Positions 48,701 through 58,705 of a DNA stretch of 64,000 nt are shown here, piece after piece. The notes beneath the pieces were generated by a model. The model was not told where the DNA came from, searched no databases, and was given only the letters and a program-made list of their open reading frames with translations. The translations under genes were made by a program, and so were the position numbers. The stretch is taken from positions 124,001 through 188,000 of the forward strand of contig OZ025665.1 in assembly GCA_964019335.1 (NCBI GenBank), written 5' to 3'. The DNA comes from Diplonema japonicum. Its lineage: Eukaryota; Euglenozoa; Diplonemea; Diplonemida; Diplonemidae. How positions within the stretch are numbered: the first letter of the stretch is position 1; the number at the start of each line of letters is the position of its first letter.

Positions 48701-50816
48701 CTGAAGGGTCCCAGTTGTCGTCTAAAAAACAGAATTTTCCGCCGAAAATTTGCATTCCGATCAAGGCGATGATGAAGACAACCAACCCCAGCAACGCTGT
48801 GAGAATTGCCGCGCCCTTAATAGACCCAATGACGATTTGAATCCACCGTTGCAGCGTGGGGAATGCCTTCGCAAGCTTCAAAACACGTAATACGCGAAAC
48901 GTTCTGAATATCGACACATTGGCGCCTCCCCTTATGAACAGCAAGTCGATTAAAGACAGCACAACGATCAGCAGGTCGAAGGTGTTGAAACCGTCTGCAA
49001 AGTACGTCTTGACGCCGAGCCCGTACAGCTTCAAAGCCGCCTCCAGCGTGAACACAATGGTGAAGATGATGTTAAAGACATACAAGATGTCTGTCATCAA
49101 CTTCGGCTGCCCGTAGAATTCGACAGCCAGTGCAATGGTGTTTAACAGAATGGCGAGCAAAACAGATTTTCTGAACGCCCCATTGATGACAGGGATCGTT
49201 GAGTCATCGTCGATTACAAGCTGGTAGCAGAATTCTTTTGGTTTTGACCGCACTTCCGGTTCCTTTGTTGCCTTTTCAAACATTTCCTTGGACTTGGTGT
49301 AAAAAGCATGGGCCGCATCGTATCCCGGCATCTTTTTCGCAAGCTTTTGCAGATCCTCTCCTAAACCGGACATAGCGGACTTCTTGTTTATCAGCCCGGA
49401 CTGGTTCTGTGTGTATGCAAGGAACTCCCCGAGAGAGATCGTTCCCCCGCCGTCTTCATCCATCGCTTCAAATGCATCGTCGAGCTCCTCTTCGGTGATC
49501 TCGCGGTTGTAACGTTTCTTAAGAAGCAACCTGACCTCATCTCGGTCAAGCTCGCCGGTGCCGTCCTTGTCGATTGCGAAAAACGCAGCTGTTTTCTGCT
49601 CTTGTTGCTTCTTCTCAAACGCCTCAGTGATGATAACAATGGTGAGGTTCAGGACGAAGAACGACCCGAAGATGACAAGCAGCACCCAGTACAGGCTGGC
49701 AACGTACGTCGTGGCGTCCATTGTGTAGTACATGGAGTCCGTCCACCCTTCCAGGGTCAGCCCCGTGAACAAGGTCAGCCCCGTGACACCGATGTGGTTA
49801 AACGACAGCTTTCCGTTGTTCGGGTTCATCGCGAGGTCGGTGCAGTTGTAACCCCACGGGCAGCGGTGCCCGCCCCATTCCCAAAACCCGTTTTTGCAAA
49901 CCCTGTCTTCCGGTTCCAAACGCGTTGAGATGGGTGTTGTGACGTTGGCCAGATCGTCTTTAAGGCACCTGTACCCAAGCAGGCCTTTCCATTGCTGAAC
50001 GGCGATGATTCCCATAGTCAGAACGAAGAAGAAGTACAGAACAAACACGTCTAGAAGTTGTGGTAGCGATGCTAAGATAGACTGCACGAGAACCCTGACA
50101 GCGGGGAACGCCTGCACGGCTTTCAAAGGACGGAGCAACCGGAAGGCTCTGAGGCCGGTCAACGCAGCGCTGTTACCGCTTCCCATAAACAGCTCTGCTA
50201 CAAATGATGCGAGGCCGGAGATGACGATGATGAAGTCCAACACATTCCACTCGTCTTTAAGATACGCTCCGCGTCGCTTGTAAAATCCGAGCCCGGAGAT
50301 TTTCATACCGCACTCCACCGCGAAAAGAAATGAGAAGATGTTCCCCGTCACAGTTGTGAACTTGCACACCGACGAGACACAGTCCACGTCAGTTGGGTCT
50401 TCTATTGCAAGTGTTACACAGTTTAGGATAATGACGAGGAGCCAGAATCTTTCAAACCACGAGTTGTATAGTACCGTGTCCCTGCATCGGTTTCTCCATG
50501 AGGGCCATTCTGGTACGATTGGTTCCAAGGAGTCGTCACTGTCGATGGACTCGTTGTCGGTGTTTGTAGGAACAGCGTGGTCGGAGTTGTCGTCGTCCGC
50601 TTGCTGTTCCTGTACTGGTGGGCTGGCCGTGGTTATGCGGACGCTTTTTTCATGTTCCAACGGATTTTGGTTGTTTCGCAAAATGGACTTCTTCGGCGAA
50701 GGTTCCAAAGGAGAGTGCACCGACCCTTCCCAACTCCTGAAATTCGGGCTTTCAAACGCTGAACTACCCTGCCACCCTGATGCACTATAACTACCTGCTA
50801 GGCTGCCTTCATACAT
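45756..50816 (-). CDS. four-domain voltage-gated calcium channel with EF-hands in the I-II linker
   Basis: 1686 aa, one exon. Four 6TM repeats: DI about 115-405, DII about 545-790, DIII about 845-1120, DIV about 1178-1430. S4 segments are Arg/Lys-patterned (LRAFRLLRPLKAVQ; FRTFRVLRVLKLAKAF; FIKIMRTLRPLRLI; FRILRLARLLRMVKKAK). The selectivity filter is Glu at 356 (TLEGW), 745 (TGEDW), 1068 (SLEGW) and 1357 (TGEAW), the EEEE ring of Ca2+-selective channels. Directly after DI S6 are two canonical EF-hand loops (416-427 DKDGTGELDRDE; 453-464 DEDGGGTISLGE). The C-terminus has a pre-IQ EF-like region and an IQ-like motif (VQALMKAWLARRRV). A candidate acceptor TTTTTTGCCCTTCAG ends at 50881. Confidence 0.92.
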   Translation of the reverse strand: MYEGSLAGSYSASGWQGSSAFESPNFRSWEGSVHSPLEPSPKKSILRNNQNPLEHEKSVRITTASPPVQEQQADDDNSDHAVPTNTDNESIDSDDSLEPIVPEWPSWRNRCRDTVLYNSWFERFWLLVIILNCVTLAIEDPTDVDCVSSVCKFTTVTGNIFSFLFAVECGMKISGLGFYKRRGAYLKDEWNVLDFIIVISGLASFVAELFMGSGNSAALTGLRAFRLLRPLKAVQAFPAVRVLVQSILASLPQLLDVFVLYFFFVLTMGIIAVQQWKGLLGYRCLKDDLANVTTPISTRLEPEDRVCKNGFWEWGGHRCPWGYNCTDLAMNPNNGKLSFNHIGVTGLTLFTGLTLEGWTDSMYYTMDATTYVASLYWVLLVIFGSFFVLNLTIVIITEAFEKKQQEQKTAAFFAIDKDGTGELDRDEVRLLLKKRYNREITEEELDDAFEAMDEDGGGTISLGEFLAYTQNQSGLINKKSAMSGLGEDLQKLAKKMPGYDAAHAFYTKSKEMFEKATKEPEVRSKPKEFCYQLVIDDDSTIPVINGAFRKSVLLAILLNTIALAVEFYGQPKLMTDILYVFNIIFTIVFTLEAALKLYGLGVKTYFADGFNTFDLLIVVLSLIDLLFIRGGANVSIFRTFRVLRVLKLAKAFPTLQRWIQIVIGSIKGAAILTALLGLVVFIIALIGMQIFGGKFCFLDDNWDPSAWFVTPNMLKKGASCGGKPRSNYDDLGSAILTTFQILTGEDWNQVMYTGMVAVGDWVCGYFVLYYIIGNYLMLNLFIAVLLNNRELKESGEDELDDIDSETQLTTPEPEPKPRRSPVFLHRFIDSKRSMFIFSEQNSFRYWMYRIVESWPFELIVFVCILISTIFLAMENPRRPEDHPTSLLLNDANFVMIWVFLLEAIMKAVGYGFVLHSSSYLRKEIWNRLDFFIVCVSLASLVLPGSEGFAFIKIMRTLRPLRLINKSPGMKVVVQALFTSVGPLLNVLLISFLVWLIFGIMGVQVFKGAFYRCSDTTFGDVELAYPNITSKELCLNNCPVARCRWMNYSSHFNNLPVALVTLFEMASLEGWVNVMYLGMDHVEPDQSPRENYNKFWAAYFLAFIVFGSFFIINMFIGVLIDTYYQEKEKAAKGGGQLFLNEKQKQWVSQHRKMLNAMRTVDDPDTLIVIPQMRFVNARWFDGLISLCIVCNIIVMAMEYYGSSSAYDSMLEVANIFFITIFTLEAILKLLAMGPRNYMSQMWNRFDFLIVVLSLLGLIMAYIVKVDSVVSVFRILRLARLLRMVKKAKGIKRILNTLALSIFSLVNVAGILFLLLFVYATLGVKLFAKVKRGDSMGQYANFENFLNAMLLLLRMSTGEAWQAVSSDLRVTEPDCDPHLDECGRPYIATIYFCSYTMAGMYVLLNLFIAVILDNFSEAADMEEGETVTQEYIDLMHAAWDARAIDVDGQKVLTEATFQDYLREVGPPLGPSPNATLRKVQYFIVSLDAHHDSRGHLHKDEIFLKLFKKAYGESLPPEMEESLDAQFMKVIDERGGMARSTAGDLEDDSLSRRVAGLRVQALMKAWLARRRVTQLKAELRHPLIPPSANYTSGMVPEEVKEIVVKLPSGETWKSDPKFRVTNPPRHPSRRDLDPILRNYYENWNTLTPQQQQYYMDNHNRVFDHDPHTSSAYVAFETSNAEEAGHSYTL

Positions 50817-51361
50817 TTTTCATTTCAATTTTCTTTTTTCTTTTTATTCTCTTGCATCCTTTTTATTTTTTATTTTTTTCCTGAAGGGCAAAAAAAACAA
50901 AAAAACAGAAAGCTAAAAGAAACCAAGGGAAAAAAAAGGGGGGGAGAAGAAGAATAAAACCAATAAGAGAGGGGAAAAAAAAGAAGAAAGATACAAACGT
51001 AAAAAAGAGGGAGGGGGGGGGCAAAAGAAAAATGAGGTGGTAGGGTTGGTTACATCTTCCCTCTTCTCATTTTCTTTTTTTCTTCCTCCCCCTTTTCTTC
51101 TCATCTCTTTTCTTTTCGTATTTTCTTCTTCATTCCACTCCCTTAATATGGAAAAAAAAAAAAAAAAACCGATGGGGAAGGGTGCTCTTTCATTTCGTTG
51201 TTGTTGTACACTATGTCTCCTTTTTTTTTCTCTCATCTTTATCTCTATGCCACAAAATCCCCCCCCCCCCCCCTTCCTGCCTTCTTTAAAAAATCAAATA
51301 AAACCTAAACGCTATCGCTGGGAGTCCTATCAAAGACTACTGGTCTTTCACAACCTTCTTT
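50817..51361. other. intergenic spacer
   Basis: About 545 nt. It holds the CaV leader and acceptor, a polypurine block, A-runs, and a C-run at 51260-51273. No gene. Confidence 0.55.
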
Positions 51362-51752
51362 TCACAAATTACGCATTGCTCTCTGGCACCTCGTAACACC
51401 TTCCGTAGCAGGCTTGGACTGGATACCAAGGGAAACTACAACCTTGTAGTCTTCCAGAGCTTTGCCCCATTTCTCCAGACCCTCGTATGCCATCCCCCTT
51501 CTGAGGAGAGCCTTAGGGTTCTTCTGGTCAATGGCCAGAGCTTCCTCGCAGTTAGCAATGACCATTTTATGACTGGAAGTTTGCGCATAGCAAGTAGCCC
51601 TGTTCATGAAATATGTGCCCCTGTCAGGGTCCGTCTCAGGGGCGAGGTCGATTGCCCTGGAGTAGAAGGCAATTGCCGTCTCGTAGTTGCCCTGCTTGAA
51701 GAAGCTGTTGCCTATTTGCTTCGCCTGTGAAATGTTTTACTGGATGGGAATG

Positions 51753-51788
<36 letters not shown>

Positions 51789-52549
51789 ATACGTCTGCGG
51801 AGGACGTGCACCTTTCGGGAGTTGACTTGTCGTTTCTCGACTTGATGGCGGTCCTCACCCTGCCGAGCCTGTCCTGAATGTCCCTGTTTTTTTATTTTTT
51901 TTTATTTTTTTTTTTTAACACGTTGTTGGCGATTTCAACAACTGACGAGGTCAGATCCCCGGAACGGCGGTGAGGGAGTCTACCAAGAAGCGAACAAGAA
52001 CCGAAGCAGTGGAAGCTGCACCGGGTTTATACTTATCATGGTTGGACTTGATTTTCATATTTTCATATCATTTTTCTTGTGTTTCTTTTGGAACTGTTGA
52101 AGTCCCACATTGAACAAGGTACTCCCGCAGGATTTAAGACGAAAAATACAGCAGAAAATAATTGATAAAAGAAAGTTCGAAGTTCTTCATACGTGTTTGC
52201 AGGCTCGTGGGTCAATGCCAACGAAAAATTCTTCTCAGCGTCATCAATGTTGCCCATCTCTTCCTGTGTAACACCTTTCCTGAAGTATCCCTTAACCCAG
52301 GTAGGGCGGAGACGGATGCAGATGTCCGCATCAGCTATCTAAAGAGAATGTGTGGAATGGGAGTCATACCGCCTCGCTGTACTTCTTCATCGCGATAAAG
52401 CTGGCCGCCCTGTTCGAGTAGATGGCCCCCGCTGCCTCGGAGTTAGGGTCCACATCGATGGCCTTTGTGTACCACTCCACCGCCTGCACGTAGTCCTTCG
52501 CTTTGAAGAATTCGTTCCCCTTGTTCTTAAACTCCGTTGCGTTGGCCAT
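51362..52549 (-). CDS. TPR protein (co-chaperone type), four exons
   Basis: CDS is complement(51362..51724, 51793..51883, 52193..52338, 52370..52549), 259 aa. The introns are 31 nt (52339-52369, GTATGA...TTTAG), 309 nt (51884-52192) and 68 nt (51725-51792, GTATGT plus a long T-run). The N-terminal TPR set (KNKGNEFFKAKDYVQAVEWY; IYSNRAASFIAMKKYSEA; IRLRPTWVKGYFRKG; EPAN) closely matches STI1/HOP TPR1-like modules with the NR..K..R carboxylate-clamp pattern. A second set follows (KQIGNSFFKQGNYETAIAFY; YFMNRATCYAQTSS; KALLRRGMAYEGLEKW). Probably binds Hsp70/Hsp90 tails (inference from the clamp). Similar proteins include RPAP3, SPAG1 and TTC-family members. Confidence 0.82.
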
Positions 52550-52692
52550 CTTTTTTTTTTTTTTTTTTTTCGTCCTTTTTTTTTATTTTATTACTTTTTT
52601 TTCTTGTGGAAAAAAAAAAAAAAAAAAAAGAGGTAGGCACCTTTGTCGCATTTGTTCAGCAAATATTGCTTACTGTTTGCCCCCCCCCCCCC

Positions 52693-52896
52693 CCCCCCTA
52701 GGGCTATGCTGGCATGGAAACGCGTTTCCATGCATTTTTTGAAAAAAAGGGAAACGGAAACGGATACGGAAACGTTTCCTTATGTTTCCTTAAGAAGGAA
52801 GCCGTTTCCATAAGAATTTTGAAAAGTATGGAAACGGAAACGGGAACGGAAACGGAAACGTTTCCACGTTTCCTGCCAGCATAGCCCTAGGGGGGG
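52693..52896. repeat. 204-bp inverted repeat with internal GGAAAC array
   Basis: The outer arms CCTAGGGCTATGCTGGCA and TGCCAGCATAGCCCTAGG are perfect inverted copies. The interior is built from GGAAAC/GTTTCC hexamers in both orientations (for example GGAAACGGAAACGGATACGG), so the whole unit can fold on itself. The right end abuts the larger palindrome. Confidence 0.85.
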
Positions 52897-53330
52897 TCAT
52901 ATGGTCCTTAAAAAGGGCCACTTTTTGCCCTTTTTCAGGCTCTTCGCCAAGGGCATTTTGGGCCCTTAAAAAAACTGTAACCACCCCAAAAGTGCCCACA
53001 AATCACCCAAACCCCCGTTTCCCGATGGTTTCCGGCCCCAAAAGTGCCCAGAATCATGTTCTAATTTTGGGGCCCCCGTTTGGTACTTTCCCTATGTAAT
53101 CCTAGGGAACATAAAATAGGGGCCCCTAGGTTTACATAGGGAAAGTACCAAACGGGGGCCCCAAAATTAGAACATGATTCTGGGCACTTTTGGGGCCGGA
53201 AACCATCGGGAAACGGGGGTTTGGGTGATTTGTGGGCACTTTTGGGGTGGTTACAGTTTTTTTAAGGGCCCAAAATGCCCTTGGCGAAGAGCCTGAAAAA
53301 GGGCAAATAACGACCCCCTTATGACCCCCC
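52891..53330. repeat. 440-bp near-perfect palindrome
   Basis: The outer ends GGGGGGTCAT and ATGACCCCCC pair, and the arms match almost base for base to a centre near 53110 (CTTTCCCTATGTAATCCTAG against its inverted copy). Small differences lie at the outer 30 nt (GGTCCTTAAAAAGGGCCAC versus TAACGACCCCC) and at the centre. No ORF of note. A fold-back transposon, a MITE with very long arms, or a recent inverted duplication. Confidence 0.88.
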
Positions 53331-53662
53331 CTACCCCCCCCCCCCCCCCCGACACTTTCTTCAACAACGAAAAAGAGGAACGAAAAAAGAGAGGAAGAAA
53401 AAAAAAAAGAGTTCTGTAATTATATTTTTCTTTTCTCTCTTTTTCTTCTTTGTATTTGCAGGGGTTTCCAACCGACACCAACAAGACCGTGGACCCGGCT
53501 CCCCCTTGTAGGAATAAAAAAAAAAGTGGTGAGCTCTTCGAGAAGCCGAAAAAAAAAAACTGAAAAAAAACAAACAAAAAAAGGGGGGGGAAACAAAACA
53601 AAACGAACAAAGAGTGTGCCCACGTTTTTCTTTTTTTTTCTCTTCTTCTTCTTCCGCTTCTT

Positions 53663-55247
53663 TCAAGTATCGTCCATCTTCGTGTCTTCGGCATCCTTCC
53701 ATTCACTACCTTCACTGAAATCACATGAATCTTTCTCGTCAACATCGTGCATCTGCACGAGGGGGGCCACCTCACCAACACCAACACCACCACCACCACC
53801 ACCGCCATTCGTAAAGGAAACAACACCAATAGCACCGCAAAACAACCACCCGATCAGCCCGGAATAGCAAATCCCGAATATAACCAACAATACCACCGAA
53901 ACAGCGAGGCCCCACCCTGTTTCGCCTTCAACAGAAGTGACGACAAGAGACACAACGAGGTAGATATTGGCAAGGATGATGATCACGGCGATGGTCCACC
54001 CTGCCCGACGAAGTAAGGTGGAGTTTGTCCATGACCTTAGAGTACGTCGATCCGTTGAGAAGTAAAGAAGCGGCAGCACCGCGAAGGGAAGTTGTATGCT
54101 CTGCATAACATTGAGCCATTGCTGCATCACATCAGCATGCTGGCTGGCAAACAACCCAACAAACAACCCAGGCCCGATCGCCACCATTCTCGACAGCAAA
54201 GCACGTTTCCACGCAGGCAGGTTAATCTGTAAATACCCTTGCATCACATATTGCCCGGCATATGTCGACGTCACTGTGGCAGCCTGCCCAGATGCAAGCA
54301 GCCCGACCGCAAATATGTATTTTTCAGCACCGCTGCCATTATGACAGGTTGTTAAGTACTCCCCTGCATTGGCTAATCCGACTTTGGAGTCGATGTCGGT
54401 CCCTGTGCGGCATCGTGCGAAGACGGATACAACAAACAAGTTAATCACAAACGACACGAGCAACGCTACTGTTGACTCGATTCTGTTGTAGTAAACAGCT
54501 TCTTTTAACTTTGTTGCGTCGCTGCGGTCGATGTCCCTTGTCAGGACCAACGCGGAGTGGAGGTACAGATTGTGCGGCATGATGACAGCGCCTATTAAAC
54601 CGACTGCTGTAGCGATGTCTCGCCTCGGCATGATGGGGAGAAGTGTTCCTTGAAGGACGTCCCCTTGTGGAGGGAGTGCACCGAAGTATTGCGCGCCGAA
54701 TGTCAAGGACATCACCGTGATCAGCATTCCGAAAACGAGTTCTAACTTCCTCAAACACTTATCCATTAAGAGGAACGTCAGCGTGTACAAGGCCGTCAGC
54801 AGCACCCCGACCCATAACGGGATCGCGTTGTTCGATAATATTTGCAGTGCGACTGCAGTGCCCATCACCTCCTGACAGTCCACACATATTATGGCTATCT
54901 CCGCCATCGCCCATAGCAAGATTCTAACTGGTTTTGAAAATTCTTCTGCGCATAGTTCTGCGAGATGTTTACCTGTCACGCAGCCTAACTTTGCAGCCAT
55001 AACCTGTAATATGAGTCCCATTAAGGTTGCCCACAGGAGGACCCATAGTAATGTGTATCCTGTGTTGCTGCCAGCTTGGAGGTCGGCTTCTATATTCCCA
55101 GGGTCGAGATATGCCACAGACATCAGGAAGCCCGGGCCGCAGTATTTCCATAGTTCTCTCCAAGAGAAGAGGAATGTGGGGTTGTTGTTGCTGTTGGTGG
55201 TAGATTGTCCGGGAGGTGCTTCAGGTATTTCTAAGGTAGATTCGTCG

Positions 55248-55283
<36 letters not shown>

Positions 55284-55324
55284 GGGTCGAACGGAGATGC
55301 TGGGGTTGGGTTTGGAGCATGCAT
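53663..55324 (-). CDS. NRAMP-family divalent metal transporter
   Basis: 553 aa with about 11-12 transmembrane segments. Signature metal-site motifs: DPGN at 74-77 in TM1 (SVAYLDPGNIEADLQ) and MPHN in TM6 (GAVIMPHNLYLHSALV). The TM8-9 consensus region (SGQAATVTSTYAGQYVMQGY) is also intact. These proteins import Mn2+/Fe2+ with protons across plasma, vacuolar or endolysosomal membranes. The N-terminus carries 11 consecutive Asn from a plus-strand GTT repeat (55243-55277). The C-terminus has a Gly/Val repeat and an acidic tail. Start: the ATG at 55324; the frame upstream is poly-Lys from an A-run. Confidence 0.92.
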
Positions 55325-55704
55325 TGTTTTTTTTTTTTTTTTTTTTTTCCCCACACACCCGCCCTTTTTTTTTGAGGGGTTTTTGTATTTTGGAAAGAAA
55401 AAAAAAGTGGGAAAGTTTTAAAAAAAAAAAAAACATATACGGCGATAGACAAAAGGAAGAAAAAAAAAAAAGAGAAAAAAAAAAACATGAGGAGAGGAAG
55501 CTGCGCTTGCAACGACCCAAAGTCTATAAAACTCTTTTTCTTGTAATGTAGATTTATCTTTTTTTTTTTTCCCCCTCTGTGTCGCGATCCTGCGTGTGTC
55601 TTCCTCCTCTCTTTTCTTTTTTTTTGTGTGTTTTTTTCTTTTTTGTTGTTGCTGCCACGAAAAACTTCGGTTTTGTGGCCTCGATTTGTAGAAATAGAAA
55701 AAGG

Positions 55705-55742
<38 letters not shown>

Positions 55743-55768
55743 ATAATAACTATTGATTTTTGAACAAA

Positions 55769-55815
55769 TAAAGTGAACTTTATTTCCAGCCGAGGGAAGA
55801 ATAAAGTTCACTTTG
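55769..55815. repeat. short palindrome
   Basis: AATAAAGTGAACTTTATT and then AATAAAGTTCACTTT form an inverted pair around CCAGCCGAGGGAAG. A related hairpin built from AATAAAGTACTTTATT and CCCTAGGG lies at 56443-56475. Confidence 0.6.
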
Positions 55816-55982
55816 CTTTAACAATCCAATATTTTATTTTTATTTTATTTCCCGACGACAACTGGCAGTACATTTCTACCTGGAGATTTGTAAGGCTGAA
55901 GGCAAATAAAATTCAAATTAACATGCAAGCTCCCTGAGACAGAAGCCGCCCTAAAAAGGGAAGGGGTATAATCGGTATGGTC

Positions 55983-56090
55983 AGTACTAGGTATCTCTCA
56001 GTTCGGATATCTTGCGACTCCTCCAGGTGCTGTCCTCTTCAGGCGAGAGGCACCCTTCAATGGCTCCTACTAGTGTCCCAGCAGGTGAAG
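55983..56090. repeat. ~110-nt dispersed repeat, copy 1
   Basis: It begins GTACTAGGTATCTCTCAGTT and ends with GGCGAGAGGCACCCTTCAA and GGCTCCTACTAG. It aligns with 58584-58705; the last 31 positions differ at one base while the centre is diverged. Possibly a SINE or other small-RNA-derived repeat; no tRNA or 5S match seen. Confidence 0.65.
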
Positions 56091-57633
56091 AGAATAAGAA
56101 ACAATTTTGCGGAAAAATATCAATCATCAAGATTGCTCTTGTTTTAACTTCCACTCCTTGCTTGAAGTCATATCGTTCAGAGCTTGTGGGCTGCTCGATA
56201 CCGACTCGCCATGCCATCGCTTTGCCACCTTAAATGAGTAGCAAGCTGTGAGGCCGTCGCACCTGAGGCCGAAGCCTCAGTAGCAAAAGCTTCGAGGAAA
56301 CGCGTACGATGCATAAACCTCAGCATTGCTGAGGCCTAACTTTTGTGCAAGATAAATACCTAGCTGGTAAAATGTTGTCTTGCCATGCCACTTCGCCTTG
56401 CGCCCCATTGTAAAGTTCTAAAGAAAACATGAGGAAATAAATAAAGTACTTTATTTTCCCTAGGGAAAATAAAGTTCCCGGGGCTCTCAAAGGAAATGAC
56501 AGGGGAGGGAAATAAAAATAAAAATAAAAAAAAATAAAAAAAACAGAGGAATTAGATGGAGGTCGGGGGGGATAATAATCTCTTTCTTTCTTTCCTTTTC
56601 TTTTTCTTTTTGTATTTCTTTTCTCGTTCTTTTCATTCTTCATACCTTGCAACCTAAAATCTTTTAGACTATAATTAGGATTTAAGAATTGGCCGGAGCT
56701 GTGTGTAGAGGGGCTCTCCACCACCGGCTGCTTCGGGTTCCCTAGGTGCATGGAAAATACTTTAAAGCGGTATCCTTAATAAAATCCTGTTTGGGGGCAT
56801 GTGTTCCTTCAAAAGAGGAAAATAGTTGAGATATTTCCTTCTCTTTTTTCTTCTTCTCTTCTTTCAAGCTTTTTAAATTTTCTTTTTTTTTAATTATTAT
56901 TTCTACCACTCATGCCGCGTTGCTGAACAAGAGAGTATGCTAACAAAAAAAAAAAGAACGAAAAAAAAAAAAGAGTTTTTTTTTTTCTCTCTTCAATCTT
57001 ATGAATCTGATATTGTCCCTTTTCGTCTGTTGCTCTAGAAAAACATATAGATAAAAAACGGCAAAAAAATTTTTTGATTCTTTTTTTTTTTTTTTCTTTT
57101 TCCTCTTCGTTCTAAGCTTCTAAATCTTCTGTTTTTTTTTTTTTTTTTTTTTTTGGAAAGAAGAACTATGATGGGGGGGATGGGGTGGCGGAAGAAATGG
57201 AGAAATAAACAAAACAAAAAAAAGAATGGGCAAGTTATTTGCAGCACAACTCTTCTTACAGCTCCTTTTTTTTAAACCTTGATAAAGAGATTCATCTGTA
57301 ACACGATGTGCTTCCAAACATTATTTTTCTTCTTTTTTTTTGATAATTACAAGTAACAAGTGTTAAAAAGAAAAAGAACTTCGACAAAAAAGAAAAAAGA
57401 AAAAAAACAAAAGACAAAGAGCAAATGGTCGTTTCTTTTTCTTTCTTTTTTTTTTTTTTTTTGCAAGACGATAAAATAGAAAAAAAGAAAAAGAACTTCG
57501 ACAAAAAATTCTCATTGTGCGGGATTGTTTCACTTTCGTAAAAATAAAAAAAAAACCTTTTTTTCACACAAAAAGAAAGCCAACACGAGGGTAGGGATAA
57601 CATACCTCAACCTAGCAAGGAAGTAGGGAAGCG

Positions 57634-57689
<56 letters not shown>

Positions 57690-58520
57690 ACCTTGCGCAC
57701 ATGGGGAAGGGAAGAGAATTAGCCTGGAGAGAGAAAGAGAGGGAAGCAGCTGTTGTTTGTACGTGCTGGGTAGAAACCTGGAGATGTTTAAAAGGATTAT
57801 TACACAAAAAAAAAAAAAAAGAATTTTTTTCTTTTTTTTTTTTTTCTTTTTCAGAAGCAGAAACTCTTTAGTTTTTTTCTTTTCTTTCCCCCAAAGCTTC
57901 CCTTAAGAGGGAGACATGAATTTGGTGAGAGGGGAATAGAGATCGGTGACTTCTAGCTTCACTTCACGCCATCTTGGTGCCCTAAACAACACCAAGAACC
58001 GGGTACAGAGACGTTCTTATTTCTTTTCGTCTTTATTTTTAAGTTGGGAGATATGAGGGAGGGGGGGGGGGGGGGGGTGTATTTCTCGTTGTACGCACGA
58101 CCTTCTTGACATTTATTCTTTTTTTCATTTCCCATTTTTTTTTTTCTCGCTTTCTTTACTAAAACAGTATTCTATAGCTTTTTTAAAAAAAAAAAGAAAA
58201 ATTATTTCAAGAAAGACAGTGGGCAGGAAACCAGAGGCGTGTCGTCGAGAAATGTGATTAAGCTTATAAGGGAAACAATGGGGGAAAATAAATATAAGAG
58301 GAAACAAAAAAAAAAAAGGAGGAGGGGACCCTACCGCGGAACTGGGTCTGCTTTACCCATCACTACTGGCTTCAGCTTGTAGATCCGCGTGTAGGCTGGA
58401 ATGAAAAAAAAAAAATAAAAAAATAATAATAAAAAAACATAATTATTGGCGATAACTGCTACACCCTTTCTTTTTTTTTTTTTTTCTTTTTTTCTTTTTG
58501 GTGAGTTCAGTTTCGCAAGG

Positions 58521-58560
<40 letters not shown>

Positions 58561-58583
58561 GCAAACTCCCTTGTTTAAGGGTC

Positions 58584-58705
58584 TGTACTAGGTAGCTCTT
58601 AGTTCCAGACATATTCTCGCAACACCCCCTCGCACCTCCTCAAGGAGCTGTCTTTATTTAGGCGAGAGGCACCCTTCAAAGGCTCCTACTAGCGCCCCCA
58701 GAAAG
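58584..58705. repeat. ~110-nt dispersed repeat, copy 2
   Basis: It begins GTACTAGGTAGCTCTTAGTT and ends GGCGAGAGGCACCCTTCAAA, GGCTCCTACTAG. Partner of 55983-56090, same orientation, 2.6 kb away, with a few extra bases in the middle. Confidence 0.65.

Larger units (their letters stand above)
52550..53662. other. intergenic region dominated by inverted repeats
   Basis: Between the NRAMP and TPR genes. Beyond the two inverted-repeat elements listed separately there are C-runs on both flanks (52680-52698; 53332-53350) and purine/A tracts. No gene. Confidence 0.7.

Noticed and set aside
52693-53330. CRISPR array
   Set aside because: Repeats are inverted and contiguous, without uniform spacers, in a eukaryotic context.
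55983-56090. tRNA, 5S rRNA or SL RNA gene
   Set aside because: No cloverleaf, A/B box pair, 5S core or donor-plus-Sm arrangement could be recognised in this or any other spacer.
57636-57686. Long A-runs as poly(A) tails of processed pseudogenes
   Set aside because: No decayed coding sequence lies upstream of these runs; homopolymers occur in both orientations and in G/C as well.
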